Assembly (NCBI RefSeq): GCF_020483305.1 | Contig: NZ_JACWAB010000011.1 | Location: 1 to 44,459 of the forward strand | DNA: 44,459 nucleotides | Origin: Arthrobacter sp. UM1 | GTDB taxonomy: Bacteria; Actinomycetota; Actinomycetes; Actinomycetales; Micrococcaceae | Direction: 5' to 3' | Part shown: positions 8,514-18,258 of the stretch, piece by piece | How positions within the stretch are numbered: position 1 is the stretch's first letter | Layout of the letters: the number at the start of each line of letters is the position of its first letter | The notes under the pieces: generated by a model | Seen by the model: the letters and a program-made list of their open reading frames with translations, nothing else | Told to the model about the DNA's origin: nothing | The model's database searches: none | Translations under genes and position numbers: made by a program

Positions 8514-9176
8514 GTGCGCAAGGCTTTCCAGGAAGAATTGGCCACCATCAACGAAGAGCTCATCAAGATCGCCGAGCTCGTGGCGAACGCCATGGACGAG
8601 TCCGTCGCGGCGCTCCAGGCCTCCGACACGGAGAAGGCCCAGGAGGTCATCGCAGCCGACGCCCGGATCGACTTCCTCCAGCACGAGCTCGACGAGCGCT
8701 CCATCGACGTCCTCGCGCTCGAGGGCCCCGTGGCCTCGGACCTCCGCCTCGTCGTGGGATCCCTGCGGATGAGCATCTCGCTGGAGCGCATGGGCGACCT
8801 CGCCCGGCACATCGCGCAGCTCGTCCGCCTGCGCTTCCCCGCGGAGGTCATCCCGGCCTCGATCCGCCCCACCTTCGAGGAGTTCGCGGCGACGGACCGG
8901 CAGATCGCCCGGGACCTCGTCGAGCTCCTGCGCACCCGCGAGCTCGACGTCGCGCAGCGGATCGTCGAGGCGAACACGCGCGTCAACGAGCTCCACGCCT
9001 CGGTGTTCCAGCAGATCGCCGCGGGCGAGTGGGACGCGAACGCCGCGACGAGCGTCGACGTCGCGCTGGCCTCCCGCTACTTCGAGCGCTTCGCCGACCA
9101 CGGAGTCTCCGTGGCCCGGAAGGTCACCTACCTCGTCTCCGGCGACTGGGAGCCGATGCACAACGGCATCGGCTGA
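8514..9176 (+). CDS. phoU: Phosphate-signalling protein PhoU
   Basis: A 220-residue all-helical protein with two PhoU repeats, each with a metal-binding E/DxxxD-type helix, visible in DFLQHELDERSIDVL and RYFERFADHGVSVARKV. PhoU links the Pst phosphate transporter to the histidine kinase and limits the Pho response. GTG at 8514 has AAAGGA six bases upstream and gives the family N terminus (RKAFQEEL). It is divergent from senX3 with a PHO-box-like site between. No pst genes are in the window. Confidence 0.93.
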   Translation: MRKAFQEELATINEELIKIAELVANAMDESVAALQASDTEKAQEVIAADARIDFLQHELDERSIDVLALEGPVASDLRLVVGSLRMSISLERMGDLARHIAQLVRLRFPAEVIPASIRPTFEEFAATDRQIARDLVELLRTRELDVAQRIVEANTRVNELHASVFQQIAAGEWDANAATSVDVALASRYFERFADHGVSVARKVTYLVSGDWEPMHNGIG

Positions 9177-9201
9177 CCCGCCGCCTGAACCGTTCTCCCA
9201 C

Positions 9202-9243
9202 GCAGAGCGCCCCTCCCGCTGAGCAGCGGGAGGGGCGCTCTGC
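9202..9243. terminator. Bidirectional terminator between phoU and gpmA
   Basis: A perfect 19-bp stem: GCAGAGCGCCCCTCCCGCT (9202-9220) pairs with 9225-9243 around a GAGC loop. It lies between convergent genes. Confidence 0.85.
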
Positions 9244-9277
9244 GTCTGAGACGGCCGGGACGCCGTCAGGGCTGCGG

Positions 9278-10027
9278 CTAGGCCTTGCCCTTCTTGCCCT
9301 GGTTCGCCACGGCCTGGGCGGCGGCCTCGGCGGCCTCCGGGTCCAGGTAGCGGCCGCCCTTCTGAACGGGGCGCAGGGACTCGTCCAGCTCGTAGACGAG
9401 CGGGATGCCCGTGGGGATGTTGAGGCCCACGATGTCCTCGTCCGAGATGCCGTCGAGGTGCTTGACGAGCGCGCGGAGCGAGTTGCCGTGGGCCGTGATG
9501 AGCACGCGCTTGCCGGACTTGACGACCGGGGCGATCTTCTCATCCCAGTACGGCACGAAGCGCTCGATGACGTCCTTGAGGCACTCGGTGCGCGGCACCT
9601 CGAGGCCCTCGTAGCGCGGATCCTCCGTCTGGGCCCAGCGGTCCGCCGGGTCGATCGCGGGCGGCGGGGTGTCGAAGCTGCGGCGCCAGAGCATGAACTG
9701 CTCCTGGCCGTACTGCTCGAGCGTCTCCGCCTTGTCCTTGCCCTGGAGTGCGCCGTAGTGGCGCTCGTTGAGGCGCCAGTCCCGGGTCACGTCGATCCAG
9801 GTGCGCTCCGCGGACTCGAGCGCGAGGTTGCTCGTGACGATGGCGCGCTGGAGGCGGCTCGTGAAGAGGTGGTCCGGGAGGAGGTCCGCCTCCTTGAGGA
9901 GCTCGCCGGCGCGCTTGGCCTCGGCCCGCCCCTGCTCGGTGAGCGGGACGTCCACCCAGCCGGTGAAGAGGTTCTTCTCATTCCATTCGCTCTGCCCGTG
10001 GCGCAGCAGGATCAGTGTGTACGTCAT
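9278..10027 (-). CDS. gpmA: 2,3-bisphosphoglycerate-dependent phosphoglycerate mutase
   Basis: A 249-residue histidine-phosphatase-fold enzyme of glycolysis that interconverts 3- and 2-phosphoglycerate. The phospho-histidine motif LRHGQSEWN (H10) is at the N terminus, with [20 protein letters not shown] and [10 protein letters not shown] (second histidine). Length fits dPGM. The C-terminal Ala/Lys-rich tail (NQGKKGKA) is short and unconserved. The ATG start at 10027 gives the canonical N terminus. Confidence 0.95.
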   Translation of the reverse strand: MTYTLILLRHGQSEWNEKNLFTGWVDVPLTEQGRAEAKRAGELLKEADLLPDHLFTSRLQRAIVTSNLALESAERTWIDVTRDWRLNERHYGALQGKDKAETLEQYGQEQFMLWRRSFDTPPPAIDPADRWAQTEDPRYEGLEVPRTECLKDVIERFVPYWDEKIAPVVKSGKRVLITAHGNSLRALVKHLDGISDEDIVGLNIPTGIPLVYELDESLRPVQKGGRYLDPEAAEAAAQAVANQGKKGKA

Positions 10028-10085
10028 GCCCCTCACTCTAGCCATTCGAGGGGGAGCGCGGAGACCCGCAGGGCACCCAATTAGG

Positions 10086-10940
10086 ATGCCTAACGTGGTG
10101 GAGAAGGCGAGAGCGCTGCAGGCGCGCCCCGGACGGCCCGTGGGCCATGCGACCCGGGGCACGACGGCGGCGAACCGCATGCGCCGCGTGGACCGGTGGC
10201 TCGCCCAGACCCACGCCTCCCTCCTCGCGTCCGAGGAGAGCCCGCTCATCGTGGACCTCGGGTTCGGGGCGAGCCACGTCACGCCGCTCGAGCTGTTCCG
10301 CCGGATGCGGGTCCCCGCGCCCCTGGCCGAGGTGGTGGGACTCGAGATCGACCCGGAGCGGGTGCGCCGCGCCTCCGCCTTCGCCGAGCCCGGGCTGAGC
10401 TTCCGGGTGGGCGGGTTCGAGGTGCCCACCGAGCGCCGGCCCGTGGCCATCCGGGCCTTCAACGTCCTGCGCCAGTACCCCGAGTCGGACGTCCCCGCCG
10501 CCTGGAGCGCCATGACCGCGCGGCTCGCGCCCGGCGGCGTCCTCATCGAGGGGACCTGCGACGAGATCGGACGGATTGCCACCTGGGCCGCCGTCGACGT
10601 CCGCGGGCCGCAGACCCTCACGATCGCGGTCAACCCGTGGCGGATCGGCCGCCCCAGCGACGCCGCCGAGCGCCTCCCAAAAGCCCTCATCCACCGCAAC
10701 GTCCCCGGAGAAGGGGTCTACGAGCTGTTCCGGGCCGCGGACCGGGCGTGGGAGCTGGCCGCGGGCCTCGGCTCCTTCTCCCCGCGGCAGCGCTGGATGG
10801 CGACGGCGAACGCCCTCGCGGCGGACGGATGGGTGCTCGGGCCCGGCAACCGGGACGGGCGGGTGCTCGGAGGGCCGCAGCGCTTCAGGCTGGGCGAGAT
10901 GACCGTGCCGTGGGAGCGGGTGGCGCCGTCGCCGTCGTGA
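10086..10940 (+). CDS. SAM-dependent methyltransferase-like protein
   Basis: A 284-residue protein with a class I methyltransferase-like core: [17 protein letters not shown] (motif I), [14 protein letters not shown] (acidic motif II), and [18 protein letters not shown] (post-I/III). The substrate is not recognisable. It is divergent from gpmA with only 58 bases between starts, so the promoters are compact. The ATG at 10086 has only a weak AGG before it, and GTG codons at 10095 or 10098 are alternatives. Actinobacterial relatives are usually annotated as class I methyltransferases. Confidence 0.8.
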   Translation: MPNVVEKARALQARPGRPVGHATRGTTAANRMRRVDRWLAQTHASLLASEESPLIVDLGFGASHVTPLELFRRMRVPAPLAEVVGLEIDPERVRRASAFAEPGLSFRVGGFEVPTERRPVAIRAFNVLRQYPESDVPAAWSAMTARLAPGGVLIEGTCDEIGRIATWAAVDVRGPQTLTIAVNPWRIGRPSDAAERLPKALIHRNVPGEGVYELFRAADRAWELAAGLGSFSPRQRWMATANALAADGWVLGPGNRDGRVLGGPQRFRLGEMTVPWERVAPSPS

Positions 10941-10971
10941 TCCGCGGGGCGCGCACGGCGGGCCGGGGGCG

Positions 10972-11301
10972 TCAGGCGAGGGCGCGCTTGACGTCCGCGA
11001 GGTAGATGCCCGCGGCGATGACCGCGACGACCTGGAAGATCTGGCCGCTGAAGTGGCCGGCGACGAGGCCGTTGCGGAGCGTGAAGGAGAGGATCGCGAG
11101 GACGTTTCCGACGCAGACGAGCGCGGCCACGCCGGTGATCGCGGCCCAGAACCCCTTGGTGCGCTTGCCCATGACCTCGAACATGCGCGCCGGGCGGCGC
11201 AGGCAGTCCGCGAACGCGACGACGGCGACGACGCCGGCGAAGAGCGAGAGGCCCGCGTCCACGACGAAGAGGATTCCCTGGAGCAGCATTCCGATGGTCA
11301 T
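10972..11301 (-). CDS. DUF2516 family membrane protein
   Basis: A 109-residue integral membrane protein with about three transmembrane segments (5-28, 50-70, 84-101), and basic residues RRPARM and KRTKG in the loop. It resembles the actinobacterial DUF2516 family, whose function is unknown. It follows the PLP enzyme gene in the same direction by 19 bases. Confidence 0.8.
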   Translation of the reverse strand: MTIGMLLQGILFVVDAGLSLFAGVVAVVAFADCLRRPARMFEVMGKRTKGFWAAITGVAALVCVGNVLAILSFTLRNGLVAGHFSGQIFQVVAVIAAGIYLADVKRALA

Positions 11302-11320
11302 AGTGGCTCCAGTCTACGGC

Positions 11321-12523
11321 TCAGGCCTGCCCGGAGGCTGAGCCCGCGCCGGGGGCCGAGTCCGAATCCGCCTCCCGGCCCGGCTGCGGGAAGACGGAGG
11401 CGAGCGCCTGCTCGAGGTCCGCCCAGAGGTCCTCGACGGACTCGATCCCCACGGAGAGGCGGATGAGGCGCTCGGGGACGCTCGCGACCTCGCCCGGATG
11501 CCGGTGGCGCCGCTCGAGCGTGGACTCCACTCCCCCGAGGCTCGTGGCGCTCGTCCAGAGGCGCAGGGCCGCGATGACGGCGTCCGCCTCCTCGACGCCG
11601 CCGCGCAGGCAGACGCTCACCACCGAGCCGAAGCCGTCCATGGTGCGGGCGGCCGTCTCGTGCCCGGGGTCAGACGGGAGCGAGGGGTGGCGGACCGTCT
11701 CGACGGCGGGGTGGCACGCGAGCCTCGCGGCGAGCTCGGCCGCGCTGGCCTGGGAGCGCTCGACCCGGACGGCGAGGGTCCTCAGACCGCGCAGGGCCAG
11801 CCACGCCTCGAACGGCCCCGCGATGGCCCCGTGGAGGGTGCGGTGGGAGACGAGCCGCCCCCGCAGCTCCTCCGTGGCGGGCACGGCGGCGCCGAGGACC
11901 ACGTCCGAGTGGCCCGCGAGGTACTTGGTCACGGAGTGCACGACGACGTCCGCCCCGGACTCGAGCGGGCGCTGGACGAGCGGCGTGGCGAACGTGTTGT
12001 CCACGAGGCTGAGGACGCCGCGAGCGCGGGTCTCGGCGAGGAGGGCCGGGAGGTCGCTCACCTCGAGCATCGGGTTGGTGGGCGACTCGAGCCACACGGC
12101 GGTCCGCTCCGGGGCCAGGGAGGCGAGGCGCTCCGCGAGGGGATTCGAGCCGTCCACGTCGAAGAACTCGAGCTCGAGGAGTCCCCGCGCCTCGAGGTCC
12201 CGGGCGAGGGCGATGGTGCCCGGGTAGGTGTGGCGCGGCATGAGCAGGCGCGCTCCCGCGGGCACGAGCGAGAGGGCGCCGGCCACCGCGCCGAGCCCCG
12301 AGGCGAAGAGCACGGCGGGGACGGGCGCGCCCTCGAGGTCCCCGAGGGCCTCCTCGAACGGCTCCCACGTCGGGCTGGACATCCGCCCGTAGGTGCGCAG
12401 CCCGGACGCGTCTCCCCGCCCCACGAACGTGGAGGCGACGGTGATGGGCGGGTTGAGCGGCTGGTCTTCCTCATGGCCGGGGCGGCCGAGGCTGACGAGG
12501 CGGGTCTCGGGGCTGAGCGTCAT
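11321..12523 (-). CDS. Cys/Met metabolism PLP-dependent enzyme (cystathionine gamma-synthase/lyase-like)
   Basis: A 400-residue fold-type I PLP enzyme. The pyridoxal lysine is K200 in SVTKYLAGHSD. LESPTNP (145-151) and LVDNTFATPL (173-182) are classic for the family, with YGRMSSPTW near the substrate entrance. Trans-sulfuration (gamma-synthase, gamma-lyase or beta-lyase) is likely, but the exact reaction cannot be told from motifs. The last 20 residues are a disordered tail. It is divergent from tmk. Confidence 0.88.
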   Translation of the reverse strand: MTLSPETRLVSLGRPGHEEDQPLNPPITVASTFVGRGDASGLRTYGRMSSPTWEPFEEALGDLEGAPVPAVLFASGLGAVAGALSLVPAGARLLMPRHTYPGTIALARDLEARGLLELEFFDVDGSNPLAERLASLAPERTAVWLESPTNPMLEVSDLPALLAETRARGVLSLVDNTFATPLVQRPLESGADVVVHSVTKYLAGHSDVVLGAAVPATEELRGRLVSHRTLHGAIAGPFEAWLALRGLRTLAVRVERSQASAAELAARLACHPAVETVRHPSLPSDPGHETAARTMDGFGSVVSVCLRGGVEEADAVIAALRLWTSATSLGGVESTLERRHRHPGEVASVPERLIRLSVGIESVEDLWADLEQALASVFPQPGREADSDSAPGAGSASGQA

Positions 12524-12617
12524 GGACCCAGGGTAGTGAGAGAGAGTTGTCCACATGAAGCCGGCTCCATATCGTGAACGGAAGGCCGGGAGATACGCTG
12601 GGAGGGTGAGCCAGAGC

Positions 12618-13298
12618 ATGCCCGAGCCAACCGTCCGCCAGCCCGAGCGCAGGGGCCTGTTCGTGGTGTTCGAGGGCGGGGACGGAGCCGGGAAGAGCTC
12701 CCAGATCCCCGAGCTGGCGGCGTGGCTGACGAGCCTCGGCCATGACGTCCTCGCCACGCGCGAGCCGGGAGGAACGGAGATCGGCGAGAGCATCCGCCCG
12801 CTCATCCTCGAGCACGGCCACGGAGACGTGGACGCCCGGACCGAGGCGCTGCTCTACGCGGCGGCGCGGGCCGCGCATGTGGAGCAGGTCATCCTGCCGC
12901 GGCTGCGGAACGGGGGCTCGGTGGTGTGCGACCGCTTCGTGGACTCCTCCGCCGCCTACCAGTCCGCGGGGCGGGAGCTCTCGAAGGACGAGGTGCTCGC
13001 CGTCAACGCGTTCGCCACCCAGGGGCTGGTCCCGGACCTCACGGTCCTCCTGGACATCTCTCCGGAGGAGGGCCGGGCCCGCCGCTCCTCCTCCCGCCCC
13101 GGCGAGGACCGGATCGAGTCCGAGCCGGACGGCTTCCACGCCCGCACCCGCCAGGCCTTCCTCGACCTCGCCGCGGCGAGCCCGGAGCGCTACGAGGTGA
13201 TCGATGCCCGCCTCTCCAAGCGGGAGATCCAGGAGCGCGTGCAGTCCCGCGTGGCGGAACTCCTCGCGGAGCGCGGCGAGCAGGGAGCGCGGCCGTGA
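12618..13298 (+). CDS. tmk: Thymidylate kinase
   Basis: A 226-residue kinase that converts dTMP to dTDP with ATP. The P-loop EGGDGAGKSS is at 19-28, the DRF motif is in VCDRFVDSSAAYQ, and the lid is in GRARRSSSRPGEDRIE. The start is uncertain: ATG at 12618 has GGAGGG about 11 bases upstream, GTG at 12606 is close to the same GGGAGG, and 12555 would add an unconserved leader. Its stop overlaps the holB start by four bases (GTGA), a pairing seen in many actinobacteria. Confidence 0.93.
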   Translation: MPEPTVRQPERRGLFVVFEGGDGAGKSSQIPELAAWLTSLGHDVLATREPGGTEIGESIRPLILEHGHGDVDARTEALLYAAARAAHVEQVILPRLRNGGSVVCDRFVDSSAAYQSAGRELSKDEVLAVNAFATQGLVPDLTVLLDISPEEGRARRSSSRPGEDRIESEPDGFHARTRQAFLDLAAASPERYEVIDARLSKREIQERVQSRVAELLAERGEQGARP

Positions 13299-14533
13299 GC
13301 CCCGCAGGCGCCGGCGTTCCGGAGCGGAACGTCCCGGAGCAGGGCGTCCCCGGAGCGCAGCTCGAGCTCTCGGGCGTCTGGGCGGACCTCGTGGGCCAGG
13401 AGCGGGCCGTGGAGCCCCTCGCCGCAGCCGCGGCGTCCGAGACCCCGCACCACGCCTGGCTCCTGACCGGGCCTCCGGGGTCCGGCCGCTCCAACGCCGC
13501 GCTCGCCTTCGCGGCGGCGCTCAACTGCGAGCGTCCGGACGTCTCGCCGCGCGGCTGCGGGGAGTGCGAGTCCTGCGTGCTCGCCCGGGCCAAGAGCCAC
13601 CCGGACATCACGCGGATCGCCACGGACAAGTCCGTCATCACCATCCAGGAAGCCCGCGAGATCGTCCAGCGGGCCTTCGACCGCCCCACGCGCGGGCGCT
13701 TCCGCGTCATCGTCATCGAGGACGCGGACCGCATGGCGGAGCGCACCACGAACGTCCTCCTCAAGGCCATCGAGGAGCCCCCGCCGCACACGGTGTGGGT
13801 CCTCTGCACGCCGAGCCCCGGGGACGTGCTCGTGACCATCCGCTCGCGGTGCCGGCTCGTGAGCCTCAAGCTCCCGGACCCGGCGGACGTGGCGCGGCTC
13901 CTCGTGGAGCGGGACGGGTTCGAGCCGCAGACGGCGGAGCTCGCGGCCCGTGCGGCCCAGAGCCATATCGGCGTGGCCCGCCGCCTCGCCTCGGACGCGG
14001 ACGCGAGGAGCCGGCGGAAGGACATCGTGACCCTGCCGCTGAGGCTGAAGACCGTGGCCTCCGGCATGGGCGCGGCCCAACGGCTCGTGGAACTCGCGGA
14101 CTCGGAGGCGGAGGCCTCGCTCGCGGAGCGGAACGCGGCCGAGAAGGCGGATCTGCTCCGCCAGCTGGGCGTGGAGGAGGGGGCCCCGGTCCCGCCCCAG
14201 CTGCGCATCCAGGTCAAGCGCCTCGAGGAGGAGCAGGCCCGCCGGGCCAAGCGCAGCCGGAACGACTACTACGACCGCGCCCTGACCGACCTCCTCTCCT
14301 GGTACCGGGACGTGCTCATCCTGCAGACCGGCGTCTCCGCGGAGGACTCCTCCCGCTCGCTCGTGAACCCGGACCTCGCCGAGGACCTCGCGGAGGCCGC
14401 GCGCAGCACGCCCCCGGAGGACACCCTGCGCTCCATGGACTCCATCAACTCGACGCGCCGCCGGCTCGTCACCACCAACGTGGCCCCCGCCCAGGCCATC
14501 GAGGCGATGATGGCGTCCCTGGTCCCCCACTGA
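13295..14533 (+). CDS. holB: DNA polymerase III delta' subunit
   Basis: A 412-residue clamp-loader AAA+ subunit. The Walker-A-like GPPGSGRSN (59-67) has Arg where the usual Lys would be, in line with delta' not hydrolysing ATP. Zinc cysteines lie in the CGECESC stretch (88-94, with C78). IEDADRM (Walker B position), LLKAIEEPPP and the SRC sensor motif (IRSRCRLV) follow. The GTG start overlaps the tmk stop. The first 25 residues are an unconserved leader. The long C-terminal part (about 240-412) is typical of actinobacterial HolB. Confidence 0.92.
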   Translation: MSPAGAGVPERNVPEQGVPGAQLELSGVWADLVGQERAVEPLAAAAASETPHHAWLLTGPPGSGRSNAALAFAAALNCERPDVSPRGCGECESCVLARAKSHPDITRIATDKSVITIQEAREIVQRAFDRPTRGRFRVIVIEDADRMAERTTNVLLKAIEEPPPHTVWVLCTPSPGDVLVTIRSRCRLVSLKLPDPADVARLLVERDGFEPQTAELAARAAQSHIGVARRLASDADARSRRKDIVTLPLRLKTVASGMGAAQRLVELADSEAEASLAERNAAEKADLLRQLGVEEGAPVPPQLRIQVKRLEEEQARRAKRSRNDYYDRALTDLLSWYRDVLILQTGVSAEDSSRSLVNPDLAEDLAEAARSTPPEDTLRSMDSINSTRRRLVTTNVAPAQAIEAMMASLVPH

Positions 14534-14623
14534 TCCCGCTCCCCCGCTGATCCTGCCCCCTCGATCCCCTCCCCCGCCGACCTGTTCCGCCGACCAGCCG
14601 CCACACCGAACCGAGGAGATTCC

Positions 14624-16213
14624 GTGATCCAGTCCCGCCCGTCCCAGACGTCCCGGAGACGCCCTGCGCTCGCCGCCGCAGCGCTCGCGCTCTCGCTGGC
14701 CGCGGCGGGCTGTTCCGGCCCCTCCGCGGGCGGGGACAAGAAGGCGGACGGCGCGGCGTCGGGCGGCTCGGCGTCGTCGTCCTCGAGCGCGGCGCAGCCG
14801 ATGCCCTCGACCGACCCGGCGCTCGCCCGCTTCACGGGGCAGACCGTCCACTGGAGCTCCTGCGAGGGGGACAAGGAGTGCGCGGACATCACCGTCCCCG
14901 TGGACTACGCGCACCCTGACAAGGAGACGATGCGCATCCGCGCCATCCGGATCCCGTCCTCGAACCCCAAGGCTCCCGCGCTGTTCGTCAACCCCGGCGG
15001 GCCGGGAGGCTCCGGCTACGACCAGGTGAAGGACGACGACGGGAAGTTCGACTCGGACGCCATCCGCTCCCGGTACAGCGTGGTGGGGTTCGACCCGCGC
15101 GGCGTGAGCCGATCGGAGGGCATCCAGTGCCTCACGGACAAGGAGAAGGACGCGGAGCGCGCCGCGAACATCGACGACTCCACACCGGATGGCCTGGCGA
15201 AAGCCCATGCGGCGGCCAAGGCGCTCGGGCAGAAGTGCAAGGAGAAGTCCGGACCGGTCCTGGCGCACATGGACACCGCGAGCGCCGCCCGGGACCTCGA
15301 CGTCATGCGGGCCGCCACCCAGAGCCCCCGGCTGAACTACCTCGGCTTCTCCTACGGGACGTACCTCGGCGCCATGTACGCGCAGCTGTTCCCGGACAAC
15401 GTGGGCCGGTCCGTCCTGGACGGCGCCGTGAAGCCGAATGCGACGCCTCAGGAGATCGACGAGGGCCAGGCCGTGGCGTTCGAGAAGTCCTTCACCGCCT
15501 ACGCCAAGAGCTGCGCTCAGCGAGGCGACTGCCCGCTCAAGGGCGAGCCCAAGGAGCAGCTCGCCCAGCTGACCGAGCTCATCGCGAAGTACAGGAAGAC
15601 GCCCGGCAAGACCTCCGACGGGCGCGTCTTCACGGCGGACGACCTGGTCCAGGCCCTCATCCTGCCGATGTACGAGGACAGCATCTGGCCCATGCTGGAC
15701 AAGGCGATCCGCGGAGCGATGGAGGGCAAGCCGGACGCCGCCATGCGGATCGCGGACCTCTCCCTGGAGCGTGACGAGTCAGGCCACTACTCCGGCAACC
15801 AGGACGTGGCGTTCTCCGGCGTGCAGTGCCTCGACCACCCCGGACGGCCGAGCGACGCCGAGATGAAGGCGGACGCGGAGCGGCTCAAGAAGAAGGCCCC
15901 GTTCACCGCGCCGCTCATCTCCTACTCGCAGCTCCCCTGCGTCGAGTGGCCGGTCACCCCGGCCAAGGGCGCTCCGGCCATCAAGCCGGCCAAGCCCGTG
16001 ACGGCGCTCGTCATCGGCACCACGGGAGACCCGGCCACCCCCTACGAGTGGTCCAAGGACCTCGCGAGCACGCTCGGCGGCGACTCGCGCGTGCTCACCT
16101 CCGTGGGCCACGGCCACACCGCGTTCGGCCGTGCCGGCTCCTGCGTCACAGACGCGGTGCTCGACTACCTCTCCGAGGGCCGGCTGCCCAAGGCCGGAAA
16201 GGTGTGCACGTAG
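14624..16213 (+). CDS. Exported alpha/beta hydrolase, TAP/SlpD-like peptidase family
   Basis: A 529-residue lipoprotein: the signal ends in LAAAGC (Cys30), a Ser/Gly linker follows, then the hydrolase fold with oxyanion VNPGGPGGSG (123-131), nucleophile S243 in GFSYGTYLG, Asp in IGTTGDPATPYEW and His in VGHGHTAFG. The C-terminal TAP-like domain includes the last segment. This family of actinobacterial tripeptidyl aminopeptidases and proline iminopeptidase-like enzymes acts outside the membrane, trimming peptides. The start is GTG at 14624 after GAGGAG. Substrate is unknown. Confidence 0.9.
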   Translation: MIQSRPSQTSRRRPALAAAALALSLAAAGCSGPSAGGDKKADGAASGGSASSSSSAAQPMPSTDPALARFTGQTVHWSSCEGDKECADITVPVDYAHPDKETMRIRAIRIPSSNPKAPALFVNPGGPGGSGYDQVKDDDGKFDSDAIRSRYSVVGFDPRGVSRSEGIQCLTDKEKDAERAANIDDSTPDGLAKAHAAAKALGQKCKEKSGPVLAHMDTASAARDLDVMRAATQSPRLNYLGFSYGTYLGAMYAQLFPDNVGRSVLDGAVKPNATPQEIDEGQAVAFEKSFTAYAKSCAQRGDCPLKGEPKEQLAQLTELIAKYRKTPGKTSDGRVFTADDLVQALILPMYEDSIWPMLDKAIRGAMEGKPDAAMRIADLSLERDESGHYSGNQDVAFSGVQCLDHPGRPSDAEMKADAERLKKKAPFTAPLISYSQLPCVEWPVTPAKGAPAIKPAKPVTALVIGTTGDPATPYEWSKDLASTLGGDSRVLTSVGHGHTAFGRAGSCVTDAVLDYLSEGRLPKAGKVCT

Positions 16214-16312
16214 GAGGCCCCGCCTCGGGGTGCCGGCGTCGGGGCCCGGCCTCGGGAATCGGTACCGGGCCCCTGCCTCGGGGACCGGTGCCTGGGCGAA
16301 TGTCTCGCGGCC

Positions 16313-17062
16313 TTACCCCCGCTCCCCGGAGAGGAGCCCGGGCAGCCCCGCCACTGAGTCCATGACGTCCGTGGCGCCGGCGTCCCACAGCTCGCCCGCG
16401 CTGAAGGCGCCCGTGGTCACGCCGACCACATCCGAGGCGCCCGAGCGCAGTCCCGCCGTCATGTCGTTCGGGGTGTCCCCCACCACGACGACCTCCCGGA
16501 CGTCGTCGACGTCCAGCGCCAGCACCGCCGTGAGGACGATGTCCGGAGACGGCCGCCCGCGCCCGGCGTCGGAAGGGCAGAGGCTGAGGTCCGCGAGGCC
16601 CATCCACCCCAGCGACTCCAGGATGGTGTTCTGGGTGTGGCGCGCGAGCCCCGTGGCCAGGCAGACGAGCACGCCCTCCGAACGGAGCCAGGCGATCGCA
16701 TCTGCCGCTCCCTCCACCGGGCGGACGCCGCGCTCGCGGACGAGCTCGTCGTAGCGGTCCTCGAAGCGGCGGTTGGCCTGGTGGGCCGTGCTCACGTCGT
16801 CGTGGAAGAGGCTCCGGAACACGCCGAAGCGGCTCGTGCCGTGCGCCTGCCGCCACAGCCTCTGCACCTCGGACTCCGCCTCGGATCCCGCGGCGATCCC
16901 GTGGGCGTCGAGGACCTCGCGCAGACAGTCCTCCTGGATGAGGCCGTCGTCCACCGTGGTGCCGGCCATGTCGAGGACGGCGAGCTGGGGCCGGCGCACG
17001 GGCCGCGGCGAGCGGGCGGACTGGTCGGAGCGGGGCGGACGGAGGACGGACAGCGAGGGCAC
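16313..17062 (-). CDS. Phosphonatase-like HAD-superfamily hydrolase
   Basis: A 249-residue HAD protein. Nucleophile D31 lies in LDMAGTTVDDG, a sequence typical of the PhnX/phosphonatase-like group. A helical cap (45-125) follows, then motif II Thr in CLATGLARHTQ and motif IV GDTPNDMTAG. Family members are annotated phosphonatase-like hydrolases; true phosphonoacetaldehyde activity is not assured, because no aminotransferase gene (phnW) is nearby. The GTG at 17062 has AGGAG six bases upstream and removes a long unlikely N-terminal extension. Confidence 0.85.
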   Translation of the reverse strand: MPSLSVLRPPRSDQSARSPRPVRRPQLAVLDMAGTTVDDGLIQEDCLREVLDAHGIAAGSEAESEVQRLWRQAHGTSRFGVFRSLFHDDVSTAHQANRRFEDRYDELVRERGVRPVEGAADAIAWLRSEGVLVCLATGLARHTQNTILESLGWMGLADLSLCPSDAGRGRPSPDIVLTAVLALDVDDVREVVVVGDTPNDMTAGLRSGASDVVGVTTGAFSAGELWDAGATDVMDSVAGLPGLLSGERG

Positions 17063-17297
17063 GGACGGCTCCTCTCGGGAGACACGGCGGACGGACGGGA
17101 GAGGGCGGGCAGGCGCCCGGGCGCCGTCGGGCATGCCTCGCACGCTGTGGCGGACGGGACTCGGGCGACGGGGCCGTGGAACCTCTCCGGGACGTCCATC
17201 CTCCTCAGCGGAGATGGCGAGCCGCGCAAACGACCCGTGTCCACTGCGTGAATCTTGAGGACGGCCCGCGCGGGGAGCAGGGCCGCCCGACCGTAGG

Positions 17298-18032
17298 ATG
17301 TGGGTCATGCTCCTCGCCGCCGTCCCCGCGCCCCTCCACGCCGCCGCCTCCGGCCTGGGCACGGGCCTCGCCCTCATCGCGGCCATCGGAACCCAGAACG
17401 CCATGCTCCTGAGGCAGGGAATCCGCCGGGACGCCGTCACACGGCTCATCGCCGTCTGCACGCTCTCCGACGTGCTCCTCATCTCAGCCGGGGTGGCGGG
17501 GATGGGCGCGCTCGTCCAGGCCGCCCCGCAGCTCATCACCGCCGTGACGTGGATCGGCGCGGCGTTCCTCTTCGTCTACGGGCTGCTCTCGCTCAAGAAG
17601 GGGCTCTGGGGCCCCGGGGAGACCATGCAGGCGGACGCCGCCGCGCCCGACGCCTCGAGGCGAGGCGCCGGGGCCGAGGCCGAGGCCGAGACAGGGTCCC
17701 AGGCCGCCGCCGGGGCCGGGGCTGCCGGGCGCCGGCCGCGGCTCGGCCGTCACGGCCGTGCGGTTCTCACCATGCTGGCCCTCACGTGGCTCAACCCGCA
17801 CGTGTACCTGGACACGCTGGTCTTCCTCGGATCCGCCGCGGCCGCCCACGGAGCGAGCCGCTGGCCGTTCGGCTTCGGCGCCATGCTCGCGAGCCTCATC
17901 TGGTTCTGCGCCCTCGGCTACGGCGCCCGCTTCCTCGCCCCGCTCTTCTCCCGCCCAGTCACGTGGAAAGTGCTCGACACCGCGGTGGGCGTCCTCATGA
18001 TCGTCCTCGGCGTCATGCTCCTGCGGGGCTGA
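17298..18032 (+). CDS. LysE/ArgO-family amino acid exporter
   Basis: A 244-residue membrane protein with the LysE signature: IAAIGTQNAMLLRQGI near the N terminus, six hydrophobic segments and LTWLNPHVYLDTLVFLGS in the second half. It would export lysine, arginine or a related basic amino acid. An Ala/Glu/Gly-rich cytoplasmic loop (about 110-150) is expanded compared with the usual family. ATG at 17298 or 17307. It is divergent from the HAD gene, and the 235-base gap between them holds no gene. Confidence 0.88.
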   Translation: MWVMLLAAVPAPLHAAASGLGTGLALIAAIGTQNAMLLRQGIRRDAVTRLIAVCTLSDVLLISAGVAGMGALVQAAPQLITAVTWIGAAFLFVYGLLSLKKGLWGPGETMQADAAAPDASRRGAGAEAEAETGSQAAAGAGAAGRRPRLGRHGRAVLTMLALTWLNPHVYLDTLVFLGSAAAAHGASRWPFGFGAMLASLIWFCALGYGARFLAPLFSRPVTWKVLDTAVGVLMIVLGVMLLRG

Positions 18033-18180
18033 CGGATGAGAGAGGAAGACGGCGGCGGAGCGGGACGACGACGGCCCGCGAATGCCGATGAGTATCCTTG
18101 AAACGGCTCAGCTGGCCCACGGGCTGTCCGCAGCGATCCCGCGAGCTGCAGAATCGCGCAGCGCTGATGCGGGCATGCGA

Positions 18181-18210
18181 AAGGCCCCCGCTCCGAAGAG
18201 CGAGGGCCTT
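18181..18210. terminator. Original host terminator of tRNA-Thr, displaced by the prophage
   Basis: AAGGCCCCCGCTC and GAGCGAGGGCCTT form a 13-bp stem with one mismatch and a CGAA loop. It starts three bases beyond the att core on the side where the tRNA 3' end would lie in an empty chromosome. It is now 18.7 kb away from the tRNA gene. Confidence 0.7.
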
Positions 18211-18212
18211 GG

Positions 18213-18258
18213 CTGAGCCCCCTGCCGGGATCGATCCGGCGACCTTATCATTACGAGT
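18213..18258. repeat. attL core, 46 bp
   Basis: Identical to 36915-36960; begins CTGAGCCCCC and ends CATTACGAGT. Bases flanking the two copies differ immediately (G against T on the left, T against G on the right). It contains the T-arm and acceptor 3' part of tRNA-Thr up to the anticodon loop, here as a non-functional fragment. Confidence 0.95.
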